The notes under the pieces are model-generated. The model saw only the letters and a program-made list of their open reading frames with translations. It made no database searches and was not told where the DNA came from. From JADHLJ01 sp038118725 (GTDB taxonomy: Bacteria; Pseudomonadota; Alphaproteobacteria; Thalassobaculales; Thalassobaculaceae): a stretch of 35,910 nucleotides of DNA. Shown piece by piece: positions 8,411 through 15,730 of the stretch; position 1 is the first letter of the stretch; each line of letters begins with the position of its first letter. Position numbers and translations under genes: made by a program. The stretch covers positions 1 through 35,910 of the forward strand of contig JAYOIK010000056.1 in assembly GCA_038118725.1 (NCBI GenBank), read 5' to 3'.

Positions 8411-9437
8411 GGGTCTCGAAATGCGTGGGCTTGTCGAGGCTGCCGAGATCCCACGCCACCCAATCGGCGACCCAGTCGATGACCTGGTCCAGAGGGACCG
8501 TGGGAGGACCGAACAGTGCCTGAGCGGCGTCGGTGTTCATCAGCCAAGCGGTACCGGCTTCCTCACCGACGATCTCCGCCGGTTTCCCCAACCGTTCGGC
8601 GAATGCATGGGCAAGCGCGCGAACACTCGTGGCCTCGGGGCCCGAGACGTTGAGTGGCGAGACCGGATCGGTCGCGTGCGCCAGCGCGCCGAGGATCTGG
8701 GCGTTGGCGTCACCCTGCCAGATCACGTTCACATGGCCCATCGTGACGTCCACCGGTTGACCGTCACGGACCTTGGTGGCGACGTCGTGTAAAACGCCGT
8801 ATCGCATATCCAGCGCGTAGCTCAACCGGAACAGACGCCCGGGCGTGCCGTGCGCTCGCGAGAAATACTCAAGCAGACGTTCGCGGGCGACGCAGGAATT
8901 CGCGTACTCGCCGGATGGCGCGACCGGTGGATCGGCCTCAAGCGCGCCACCGCCGTCGACTGGAACGTAGGGGTAAACACAGGCGGTCGATAGCGAGACG
9001 ATCCTCGACCGAGCGAACCGCTCGGCGACCAGCGTCGGGGCATGCGCGTTCATCGCCCAGGTCAACCATTCGGCGCCGGAGGAGCCGAACTTGCGGCCCG
9101 CCATGAAGACAATGTTGGGAATGTCCGGCAAGGCCGCCACCGCCGAACGATCGAGAAGATCACAGGTTATGGTCTCCACGCCTTGGTTTTCCAGGCGATC
9201 GCGAATCTCGGGGTGGCTGAACCAGGCAACGCCGATCACCCGGCGATCGGGCGCCGCCCGCTTCGCCAGGCGCGCCAGCGTCGGCCCCATCTTGCCGGCC
9301 ACGCCGAGGATCATGATATCCCCCTCGACCATCGCCAGCTTGGTCACCAACCAGGGCGGCGGCGCGGTCATCACGTCTTCCAGATGCTCGACATTCTCGA
9401 ACCGGTTGGGACACGCGACTGGATCAATGCCATTCAT
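8394..9437 (-). CDS. NAD-dependent epimerase/dehydratase-like (extended SDR) protein with Cys in place of the catalytic Lys
   Basis: A 347-residue extended-SDR Rossmann protein. The dinucleotide-binding glycine motif is GVAGKMG at about 44-50, after the strand DIMILGV. The active-site region shows a Ser/Thr-containing strand (SLSTACVYPY) and then EYANSCVARERLLEYF, where the usual YxxxK has become Tyr-Ala-Asn-Ser-Cys. The codon is TGC. Without the lysine the classical proton relay is questionable. The protein may be a non-catalytic NAD(P) binder or use a changed chemistry. The ATG at 9437 is preceded by GAGGAAG at good spacing. It is the first gene of the leftward operon that continues with the GNAT, DapA-like and CoA-ligase genes. 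Confidence 0.78.
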   Translation of the reverse strand: MNGIDPVACPNRFENVEHLEDVMTAPPPWLVTKLAMVEGDIMILGVAGKMGPTLARLAKRAAPDRRVIGVAWFSHPEIRDRLENQGVETITCDLLDRSAVAALPDIPNIVFMAGRKFGSSGAEWLTWAMNAHAPTLVAERFARSRIVSLSTACVYPYVPVDGGGALEADPPVAPSGEYANSCVARERLLEYFSRAHGTPGRLFRLSYALDMRYGVLHDVATKVRDGQPVDVTMGHVNVIWQGDANAQILGALAHATDPVSPLNVSGPEATSVRALAHAFAERLGKPAEIVGEEAGTAWLMNTDAAQALFGPPTVPLDQVIDWVADWVAWDLGSLDKPTHFETRDGSY

Positions 9438-9560
9438 GGTGTTCTTCCTCTCCCCGGCGGAATTGGCCCTCGCCAGTGAACACCCTGGGCTCGGGGTTGA
9501 TCAACCGTCTTGGAGGCCCCATGTCGAACGGACCAACCGCGCGCGACGAGTGGGGTTTAG

Positions 9561-9590
9561 TTTGATTCAATTTTCAGCTAATTTGATCCA
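9561..9590. promoter_or_regulatory. Paired direct repeat upstream of the arsJ-containing operon
   Basis: TTTGATTCA (9561-9569) and TTTGATCCA (9582-9590) are spaced 21 bases apart, about two helical turns, in an AT-rich patch just before the first gene of the rightward operon and after the divergent SDR gene. This fits a pair of regulator half-sites or promoter elements. No arsR gene is visible in the window, so the regulator is unknown. Confidence 0.3.
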
Positions 9591-9606
9591 GTGAAGGGGT
9601 CACCAA

Positions 9607-10056
9607 ATGCGCGCGATCATCGTCGGAGTGACATTCGGATTTATCGCGGCACTCCTCCCGCCGCCACCGATGGTCACGCCCAGCAAGGCGGGAGACCTGC
9701 TGTCGACCCATAAGCGTCACTACACCAAGGGCCCGCGACGCGGTGCCTATAAAGGCTTCAGCGGCAGCACGCGCAGCCGCCGGACGGTCACCGTTCAAGC
9801 CCAGAACGACAGGCTCTACGTCAAGGACCCCGGATACATCGCCAGCGCCGCGGAATTCGACCTAGAGGCATCGCTGGCGTGTCGGGAAGGCCGATTGAAG
9901 CGTCTTGGTGGTGGCATCGCGGAATTCAACAAGACCAGATATCCCGCCGCCTTCGCCCGACAGATGTCCCGGGCCGAGGGGATCGCGCTTTCCAACAGAC
10001 TCTACATTTTCGTCAATGAAAGCTCCACCGCTTGCCGTGTCTATACTTTCGGCTAG
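9607..10056 (+). CDS. Small exported protein of unknown function
   Basis: A 149-residue product with an N-terminal Sec-type signal: positively charged start, hydrophobic run about 4-18, Pro-rich end, likely cut after SKA at about 28. It has two cysteines in the mature part (Cys92 and Cys143), which could form a periplasmic disulfide. The middle is basic (HKRHYTKGPRRGAYKG). I do not recognise a family. The ATG has AGGGG 8 bases upstream. It lies 20 bases before the metallo-beta-lactamase gene and in the same direction as the GAPDH/arsJ pair, so it is probably the first gene of that operon. A role in arsenic handling would be inference from position only. Confidence 0.7.
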   Translation: MRAIIVGVTFGFIAALLPPPPMVTPSKAGDLLSTHKRHYTKGPRRGAYKGFSGSTRSRRTVTVQAQNDRLYVKDPGYIASAAEFDLEASLACREGRLKRLGGGIAEFNKTRYPAAFARQMSRAEGIALSNRLYIFVNESSTACRVYTFG

Positions 10057-10076
10057 ATACGACGGGAGCGCGGTGG

Positions 10077-10817
10077 ATGGCCCTTCGCATCACCTTCGTG
10101 GGCACCGGAGACGCCTTCGGCGCCGGTGGCCGCTTTAACACCTGTTTCCTGATCGACACGCCGGAAAGCCGCGTCGCGGTGGATTTCGGCGCCACAAGCC
10201 TGGTCGCTTTGAACCGGGTCGGGATTGATCACAATTCGATCGACGTGATCATTCTCAGCCATCTGCACGGTGATCACTGCGGCGGCGTGCCGTTTCTACT
10301 CGTGGACGCGATGCTCGGCGCCAAAAGAGACCGTCCGCTCACGATAGCCGGGCCGCGCGATACCGAAGCTCGACTCGGCGCTGTCGGGGAGGCGATGTTT
10401 CCCGGCATGGATGTCATGAAACCGTCATTCTCCTTGGTGTATAAAGAGCTGGAAGTGATGGCCGGCAACCAGATACGCGACGTCACGGTCACTCCCTATC
10501 CGGCGGCGCATACCGGCGGCACCAACCCGACATCGCTCCGGCTCGAAACGCCGGGCGGCATTGTCGCCTATTCCGGAGACAGCGATTGGACCAAGCATAT
10601 GCCCGAGGTAGCGAGGAACGCGGACCTGTTCATCGTGGAATGCTACTTCCACGCTCGGACCGTACCGGGACATATGTGCTATCCGACCTTGAAACGGCAT
10701 TGGGACGAGTTCGGGGCCAAGCGGGTAATCCTCACCCATATGAGTCGGGAGATGCTCCCCCACGCCGAAGTGATACCCGAGGAATGCGCCCATGACGGGC
10801 TGGTGCTTGAACTTTAG
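10077..10817 (+). CDS. Metallo-beta-lactamase-fold hydrolase (RNase Z-like branch)
   Basis: A 246-residue protein with all the expected metal ligands of the fold. HLHGDH supplies His62, His64, Asp66 and His67; the other ligands are His145 in AAHTGG, Asp168 in SGDSDW and His221 in LTHMS. The opening FVGTGDAFGAGGRFNTCFL is typical of the RNase Z/arylsulfatase-like branch. Substrates of this branch range from tRNA to phosphodiesters and sulfate esters, so the reaction is open. A longer in-frame start exists at 10032 inside the preceding gene. The ATG at 10077, with GGGAG upstream, fits the family start better. It ends 12 bases before the ArsJ-associated GAPDH gene, which makes co-transcription likely. 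Confidence 0.85.
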   Translation: MALRITFVGTGDAFGAGGRFNTCFLIDTPESRVAVDFGATSLVALNRVGIDHNSIDVIILSHLHGDHCGGVPFLLVDAMLGAKRDRPLTIAGPRDTEARLGAVGEAMFPGMDVMKPSFSLVYKELEVMAGNQIRDVTVTPYPAAHTGGTNPTSLRLETPGGIVAYSGDSDWTKHMPEVARNADLFIVECYFHARTVPGHMCYPTLKRHWDEFGAKRVILTHMSREMLPHAEVIPEECAHDGLVLEL

Positions 10818-10829
10818 GACAGTCGAAAA

Positions 10830-11912
10830 ATGAGCATACGCGTCGCCATCAACGGTTTTGGCCGCATGGGACGGCTCGGATTGAGAGCCGCCTGGGGTTT
10901 CGACGCGCGCGATCCCGCCAGCCAGGAGTCGCCGACCGGCCCCTGGGGCGAGGATGTCTTTGATATTGTCCACGTGAACGAGGCTAGCGGGGATGCCGAA
11001 ACCGCGGCGCATCTTTTGGCCTTCGACAGCGTGCATGGTCGTTGGCCGGTGGAAACCGGGCATGTGCCGACGAAATCCAGATCAAGCGAGCTCCGGATCG
11101 GCGGGCGAACGCTGAGTTATTCAGACAACACGGCGCTGGCCGATACCGATTGGCGCGGGCTCGGCATCGACCTGGTTGTCGAGGCTAGCGGTAAGTTCAA
11201 GACCGCGAGGGATCTGCAACCCTATTTCGACGCGGGGGTGAAGAAGGTGGTGGTCGCCTGTCCGGTAAAGGATGGCGGCGCGATCAACATCGTCATGGGG
11301 GTGAATGACCATCTCTATGACCCGCGCGCCCATGATCTCGTCACGGCGGCCTCTTGCACCACCAACTGTCTGGCCCCGGTGGTCAAGGTCCTGCATGAGG
11401 GGATCGGTATCCGGCACGGCGCGATCACCACCATTCACGACGTCACAAATACCCAGGTCGTGGTCGACAAGCCTCACAAGGACCTCCGAAGGGCGCGCTC
11501 GTCCCTGATGAACCTGATTCCGACCTCCACCGGGTCGGCGACGGCGATCGGACTGATCTTTCCGGAGCTTCAAGGCAAGCTGAACGGCGTGGCGGTGCGG
11601 GTACCCCTGCTCAATGCCTCGCTAACCGATTGCGTTTTCGAGATGGCGCGGGGAACCAGCGTCGATGAGGTAAACGGTCTCTTCAAGACGGCGGCGGCGT
11701 CAAACCTCGCGGGGATACTAGGTCATGAGGAACGCCCCTTGGTCTCGACTGATTTCACGAATGACCCACGCTCAAGCATCGTCGACGGCCCCTCGACGAT
11801 GGTCGTCAACGACAGCCAGGTGAAGGTTCTGGCGTGGTACGATAATGAATGGGGTTACGTGAACCGGATGATGGAACTGGTCGCCAAGGTCGCGGCCTCG
11901 ATCCGCGGCTGA
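10830..11912 (+). CDS. gap: ArsJ-associated glyceraldehyde-3-phosphate dehydrogenase
   Basis: A 360-residue type I GAPDH. The N-terminal NAD site is INGFGRMGR (7-15). The catalytic nucleophile is Cys176 in ASCTTNC, and the general base is His203 in TIHDVT. WYDNEWGY lies at 336-343. An insertion at about 27-42 and the NAD-site segment HVNEASGD are unlike housekeeping GapA. In the described arsenate pathway, this enzyme uses arsenate in place of phosphate to form 1-arseno-3-phosphoglycerate, which ArsJ then exports before it hydrolyses. The arsJ gene begins 22 bases downstream, which supports that assignment over a glycolytic role. AGGA lies about 11 bases before the ATG. Confidence 0.92.
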   Translation: MSIRVAINGFGRMGRLGLRAAWGFDARDPASQESPTGPWGEDVFDIVHVNEASGDAETAAHLLAFDSVHGRWPVETGHVPTKSRSSELRIGGRTLSYSDNTALADTDWRGLGIDLVVEASGKFKTARDLQPYFDAGVKKVVVACPVKDGGAINIVMGVNDHLYDPRAHDLVTAASCTTNCLAPVVKVLHEGIGIRHGAITTIHDVTNTQVVVDKPHKDLRRARSSLMNLIPTSTGSATAIGLIFPELQGKLNGVAVRVPLLNASLTDCVFEMARGTSVDEVNGLFKTAAASNLAGILGHEERPLVSTDFTNDPRSSIVDGPSTMVVNDSQVKVLAWYDNEWGYVNRMMELVAKVAASIRG

Positions 11913-11934
11913 AGATGAAGGGAACGCGCGGGCT

Positions 11935-13170
11935 ATGAGCGGTATTCGCGACTACGCGATCGTCACCTCGGCTTATTGGGGTTTCACCCTGACCGACGGC
12001 GCGCTCAGGATGCTGGTGCTGTTGCACTTTCACACCCTCGGCTACACACCGTTTCAGCTCGCGACGCTTTTCGTGCTCTATGAGGTCATGGGCATGGTCA
12101 CCAATCTGCTTGGCGGCTGGCTCGGCGCGCGGCACGGCCTGAAACTCACCCTGCATCTCGGTCTCTCTCTCCAGGTCATCGCATTGCTGACCCTGTCGAT
12201 GCTCGACCCGGCATGGCCGCTCGCCTGGTCTGTTGCCTATGTACTGGTCGTCCAGGGTGTATCCGGCGTCGCCAAGGATCTCACCAAGATGAGTTCCAAG
12301 AGCGCGATCAAACTCGTGGTGCCGGAAGGCGCCCATTCAACGCTCTTCAAATGGGTTGCTCTGCTGACCGGCTCGAAAAACGCGCTGAAGGGCGTCGGCT
12401 TTTTCCTTGGTGGCCTGTTATTGTCGACCCTGGGCTTTGTTCACGGCCTCTGGGCGATGGCCTTGTGTCTTGTTCTGGTGTTGCTGGCCTCGGTGTCATT
12501 GCTCCCGCGCGACATGGGCAAGACCAAGACGAAAACCAAGGCCTCGGACCTGTTTTCCAAGTCCCGGGCGATCAATCTGTTGTCCATGGCGCGGGTGTTT
12601 CTGTTCGGCGCGCGCGATGTCTGGTTCGTCGTCGGTCTACCGGTTTTCCTGACCGAGATCCTGGGCTGGAGTTTCGCCTCGGTCGGGGCTTTCCTGGCAC
12701 TCTGGATCATTGGCTACGGTTTCGTTCAGGGCGCCGCGCCGGTGATCCTCAAAAACTCGCGCGACGGTCAATCCGGAGAGATCAAGGCCGCCCAGCTTTG
12801 GATCTTCATCCTCACCGGCGTGACGGCGATGGTCGCCGCCGCCATCCAAGCCGGCTACGAGCCGGCCTGGACCTTGGTTATCGGACTTGGCGTCTTCGGC
12901 CTTTGTTTCGCGGTGAACTCGGCGGTGCACTCCTATCTGATCCTGGCCTTCGCGAAAACCGACGACGTCGCTCAGTCCGTCGGCTTCTATTACAGCGCCA
13001 ACGCCGCCGGACGCCTGGCCGGCACCCTGCTCTCCGGTATCGCCTATCAATGGCAGGGCCTGGTCGGATGCCTGGGCGCGGCCGTGGTCATGTTAATGCT
13101 CGCCGGCATTTTCACGGTCCTGCTCGGCGCGGCGCGGCGGGACCTGCCCGATAACGCGCCCGCGGCGTAA
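11935..13170 (+). CDS. arsJ: ArsJ organoarsenical efflux permease (MFS)
   Basis: A 411-residue hydrophobic major-facilitator protein of the ArsJ family, which exports 1-arseno-3-phosphoglycerate and so removes arsenate without prior reduction. Visible landmarks are YWGFTLTDGALRMLVLLHFH near the N-terminus, the loop GGWLGARHGLK after the second helix, and the cytoplasmic segment VAKDLTKMSSKSAIK at about 114-128. Two groups of helices are separated by the Lys-rich loop KTKTKTKASDLFSKS at about 198-212. Identity rests on these features plus the directly preceding GAPDH partner gene. It is the last gene of the operon and converges with the CoA-transferase gene across a 36-base gap with no obvious terminator. 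Confidence 0.92.
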   Translation: MSGIRDYAIVTSAYWGFTLTDGALRMLVLLHFHTLGYTPFQLATLFVLYEVMGMVTNLLGGWLGARHGLKLTLHLGLSLQVIALLTLSMLDPAWPLAWSVAYVLVVQGVSGVAKDLTKMSSKSAIKLVVPEGAHSTLFKWVALLTGSKNALKGVGFFLGGLLLSTLGFVHGLWAMALCLVLVLLASVSLLPRDMGKTKTKTKASDLFSKSRAINLLSMARVFLFGARDVWFVVGLPVFLTEILGWSFASVGAFLALWIIGYGFVQGAAPVILKNSRDGQSGEIKAAQLWIFILTGVTAMVAAAIQAGYEPAWTLVIGLGVFGLCFAVNSAVHSYLILAFAKTDDVAQSVGFYYSANAAGRLAGTLLSGIAYQWQGLVGCLGAAVVMLMLAGIFTVLLGAARRDLPDNAPAA

Positions 13171-13206
13171 GGCGCGTTCGTTTGTTTCGGGAATGGAAAG
13201 AGCCGG

Positions 13207-14400
13207 CTAAATCACGCCTTTTTCGCGCAACGCCGCCAACTTGGCCGCGTCATAGCCGATACCGCCGAGAACCTCTTCGGTATCCGCGCCAAGTGCCGGG
13301 GCCGGTTTGTTAAGCGGGGCATCACCACCGGACCGGATGGGATGCGCCGCCATTTTGAATGTCTCACCGGGCGCGGCGGGGTTGGGAAAGTCCTGGATGC
13401 CACCGCGCTCGGCAACGAAGGGATTCCTCATCGCCTCGCCAATGTCGTGGATCGGTGACGACGGTACCGCGCCGGCGAAGATCTCGAGCCAAGCCTCGGT
13501 GGTCTTGGCGGACAAGGCCTCATCCAGCATCTCCTGAATAAGATCGCGGTTCTCCAGGCGGTCCTTGAAAGCCTTGAACCGCGGATCCGTCGCCCAGTCG
13601 GCGCGCCCGAGCTTTTCGCAGAGGATCGGCCAGAACTTCTCCTTGTTGCACATGATGAAGATCCAGCCATCGGCGGTCTTGTATAGCTGGCAGGGCGTCA
13701 GCGACGGATGCGCCGAGCGCGGCAGTCTTTCGGTCACCACGCCTTCGTTCAGATACCAGGTTGAGAGATAGCTGGTATTGTGCAGCGCCAGATCGAACAA
13801 CGAGACATCCATGTCCCGGCCTTCGCCCGTCGCCCGCGCCGCCACAACCGCCGACACCAGGCCAAAGGCCATCGCGAGACCGGTCATCATGTCGACCACC
13901 GACAGACCGAACCGCGCCGGCGGGGTCCCAGGCTCTCCGGTAACCGAAAACCACCCGGTTTCCGCCTGCATCAGATAGTCAAAGCCGGGCCAGGTCCGCC
14001 GCGAGCCCGTGCGCCCGTAAGCCGTGAGATGCGCGCAGACGATCTTGGGATTGATCGCCTTCAGGGAGGCATAGTCGATGCCGAGCTTTTCAGGGACATC
14101 GCCCCGCAGATTATTCGAGACCGCGTCGGCGCCGCGAACCAGGTCATGGAACACCGTCTGACCCTCGGGGCTTTGCAAATCCAGGGTCACGCTGCGCTTG
14201 TTGGCGTTGAAACTGTGAAAAAACTGGCTGTCTTCCGGTCCCAGAAAATGCGGCCCCACCGCCCTGGACATGTCGCCGCCATCGCGGGGGTTCTCGATCT
14301 TGATCACCTCGGCGCCCTGATTGGCGAGATACATGGTGCCGAACGGCCCAGCGCCATATTGCTCAACCGTCAGAACCCGCACACCGGACAAAGGTTGCAT
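13207..14400 (-). CDS. Class III CoA-transferase (CaiB/BaiF family)
   Basis: A 397-residue family III acyl-CoA transferase, which moves CoA between carboxylic acids through an aspartyl-CoA thioester. Seen: LSGVRVLTVEQYGAGPFGT at the N-terminus, LGAEVIKIE-like NQGAEVIKIENP, NANKRSVTLDL and the catalytic Asp141 in WPGFDYLMQAETG. The C-terminal half carries the usual ADGWIFIMCNKEKFWP module. The frame extends to 14523, but the ATG at 14400 has GGAGG at good spacing and matches the family start, so I use it. Donor and acceptor acids cannot be told. The nearby benzoate-CoA-ligase-like cluster is a possible metabolic partner, although a separate divergent gene lies between them. Confidence 0.88.
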   Translation of the reverse strand: MQPLSGVRVLTVEQYGAGPFGTMYLANQGAEVIKIENPRDGGDMSRAVGPHFLGPEDSQFFHSFNANKRSVTLDLQSPEGQTVFHDLVRGADAVSNNLRGDVPEKLGIDYASLKAINPKIVCAHLTAYGRTGSRRTWPGFDYLMQAETGWFSVTGEPGTPPARFGLSVVDMMTGLAMAFGLVSAVVAARATGEGRDMDVSLFDLALHNTSYLSTWYLNEGVVTERLPRSAHPSLTPCQLYKTADGWIFIMCNKEKFWPILCEKLGRADWATDPRFKAFKDRLENRDLIQEMLDEALSAKTTEAWLEIFAGAVPSSPIHDIGEAMRNPFVAERGGIQDFPNPAAPGETFKMAAHPIRSGGDAPLNKPAPALGADTEEVLGGIGYDAAKLAALREKGVI

Positions 14401-14545
14401 CCTCGGTTTCCTCCACGCCCCGTCATCACGGTCTTTCCTAGTCCGACCGGACCGGCGACTCAATGAGAACACGGACTTGTGCGCGGAATAGCGACTGGTT
14501 GGAGCGTCGGGGGTGACGATCAAGTGGTTTATTCATTCCAAAAAC

Positions 14546-14616
14546 GAACTTATTGAGTTCTTTTTCTCCATATTAATTCGCGAATCCCCGCCCCCATCTC
14601 CAGTTCAACATTGAAC
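14546..14616. promoter_or_regulatory. Two dyads in the AT-rich region before the 70-residue protein
   Basis: The divergent gap 14401-14634 contains an AT-rich core (about 14528-14580) with two short inverted repeats built on the same GAAC/GTTC arms. These are GAACT-TATTG-AGTTC at 14546-14560 and GTTCAA-CA-TTGAAC at 14603-14616. The second lies 18 bases upstream of the small gene's ATG. They look like operator half-sites for one dimeric regulator, but this is pattern recognition only. Confidence 0.35.
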
Positions 14617-14634
14617 ACACCCATGGAGGAAAGC

Positions 14635-14847
14635 ATGTACAGCTATCGAAACAACCCCGACTATCCCGCCGCCGATACCAGCGTCGAGGCGATGGACCGC
14701 GCCATGGCCCGCGGCCGGAGGCTACGCTCCAAGGCCTTCCACGACATGGCGATCGGTCTATATGATTGGCTGACCACGCCACGCCGCCCAGCGGTGGATC
14801 TGGCCTCGCTTCGGCACGGCACGACGGTCCGCGCCTCGCATTGCTAG
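14635..14847 (+). CDS. Small basic protein of unknown function (70 residues)
   Basis: A 70-residue product beginning MYSYRNNPDYPAADTS. A perfect GGAGGA sits 6 bases before the ATG, which is why I prefer this start over the in-frame TTG at 14611. The centre is helical and basic (RAMARGRRLRSKAFHDMAIG), followed by LYDWLTTPRR. It is reminiscent of the short Arg-rich proteins of the DUF1127 type common in alphaproteobacteria, but the match is not good enough to name it. The single Cys is the last residue. Strong Shine-Dalgarno, an AT-rich promoter with dyads and a strong hairpin after the gene suggest a well-expressed single-gene unit. Confidence 0.65.
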   Translation: MYSYRNNPDYPAADTSVEAMDRAMARGRRLRSKAFHDMAIGLYDWLTTPRRPAVDLASLRHGTTVRASHC

Positions 14848-14866
14848 AAAAGCGTCCGTTTAATGG

Positions 14867-14884
14867 GGAAACCAGTTGGTTTCC
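14867..14884. terminator. Short perfect hairpin after the small gene
   Basis: GGAAACCA and TGGTTTCC are fully complementary around a 2-base centre, 20 bases after the stop of the small gene. There is no T-tract. It may be an mRNA-stabilising 3' hairpin acting together with the larger hairpin just downstream. Confidence 0.35.
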
Positions 14885-14901
14885 ACTTCCGGTGAAAGTT
14901 G

Positions 14902-14927
14902 GCCGCCGCGTCTTAAAGCGCGGCGGC
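14902..14927. terminator. Strong GC hairpin between convergent genes
   Basis: GCCGCCGCG (14902-14910) and CGCGGCGGC (14919-14927) form a 9-bp perfect stem with the loop TCTTAAAG. It lies between the rightward 70-residue gene and the leftward hydrolase gene, so it can serve both. It lacks a clear T-run on either strand, which leaves intrinsic termination unproven. Confidence 0.5.
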
Positions 14928-14938
14928 TAGCCGCGAAG

Positions 14939-15730
14939 TCAGCCGTCACCAAGGACTTCCATTAGAAAACTCGTTTCCCCCGCGAGAACATCCTCGGGGC
15001 GTTCGCGATGCGGAGCATGGCCGCAGTCTTCCAGGACAAGTCGCTCGCACCTTCCCGGCACGCCGGCCTGGATGGCGTCCAGTTGCGCCAAGGTGCCGTA
15101 GGCATCGTCGATGCCCTGGATCATCAGTACCGGCGCGGCAATCGTCGGCAGATAGGCCTCGATGTTCCACTCTCGGAACCCGTCACCGCGCCAGACATCG
15201 TTCCAGGACCGGAATGTTCGTTCGGCATTGTCGTGATGTCGCGCCAGACCTTCCTTCAGACCGCCGTTCTCGAAGGCGTCCAGCGCCATTTGCAATCCCA
15301 CGATCGACTCCGGCTCGACGAAGACATGAGGTGCCTCGACGATCACGGCTCGCACCGCGCGGCCCGCGCCACCGGCATGAATCAGAGAGATCGACGCCCC
15401 ATCACTATGCCCATGCAGGATCGGGTTCTCGATCTCGAAATGATCAAGAAGCCTCGGCAAGGTCTCCAAGGCCTCGCGATGCATGTAATCGAGATCGAAG
15501 CCGGCTTCGCAAATCGTCGAACGCCCATAGCCATATCGCGAATAAACCAGGGCTCCACAACCGGTTGCCTTCGCGACACGTTGGGGGAAATCGCGCCAGA
15601 TCGACAGGCATCCAAGACCTTCGTGCAGAAACACAATAACTGGCGCGCCGGATTCCGTCGCCGGCTCGAAAGTGGTCTCGAGAGTGACGCCGTCAATCGT
15701 GACCGAGGCGGACTCCGCGCCGCCGCTCAC
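14939..15730 (-). CDS. Alpha/beta-hydrolase
   Basis: A 263-residue alpha/beta-hydrolase with a readable catalytic triad. The nucleophile is Ser109 in the elbow HGHSDGAS, the acid is probably Asp208 or Asp209 in QGIDDAYG, and the base is His238 in EDCGHAPH. The oxyanion-hole segment is FLHEGLGC (35-42). Substrate unknown. A thioesterase or ester/ring-cleavage hydrolase would fit next to a CoA ligase. The GTG start at 15730 overlaps the ligase stop by 4 bases (GTGA), so the hydrolase is translated from the same transcript. Confidence 0.85.
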   Translation of the reverse strand: MSGGAESASVTIDGVTLETTFEPATESGAPVIVFLHEGLGCLSIWRDFPQRVAKATGCGALVYSRYGYGRSTICEAGFDLDYMHREALETLPRLLDHFEIENPILHGHSDGASISLIHAGGAGRAVRAVIVEAPHVFVEPESIVGLQMALDAFENGGLKEGLARHHDNAERTFRSWNDVWRGDGFREWNIEAYLPTIAAPVLMIQGIDDAYGTLAQLDAIQAGVPGRCERLVLEDCGHAPHRERPEDVLAGETSFLMEVLGDG

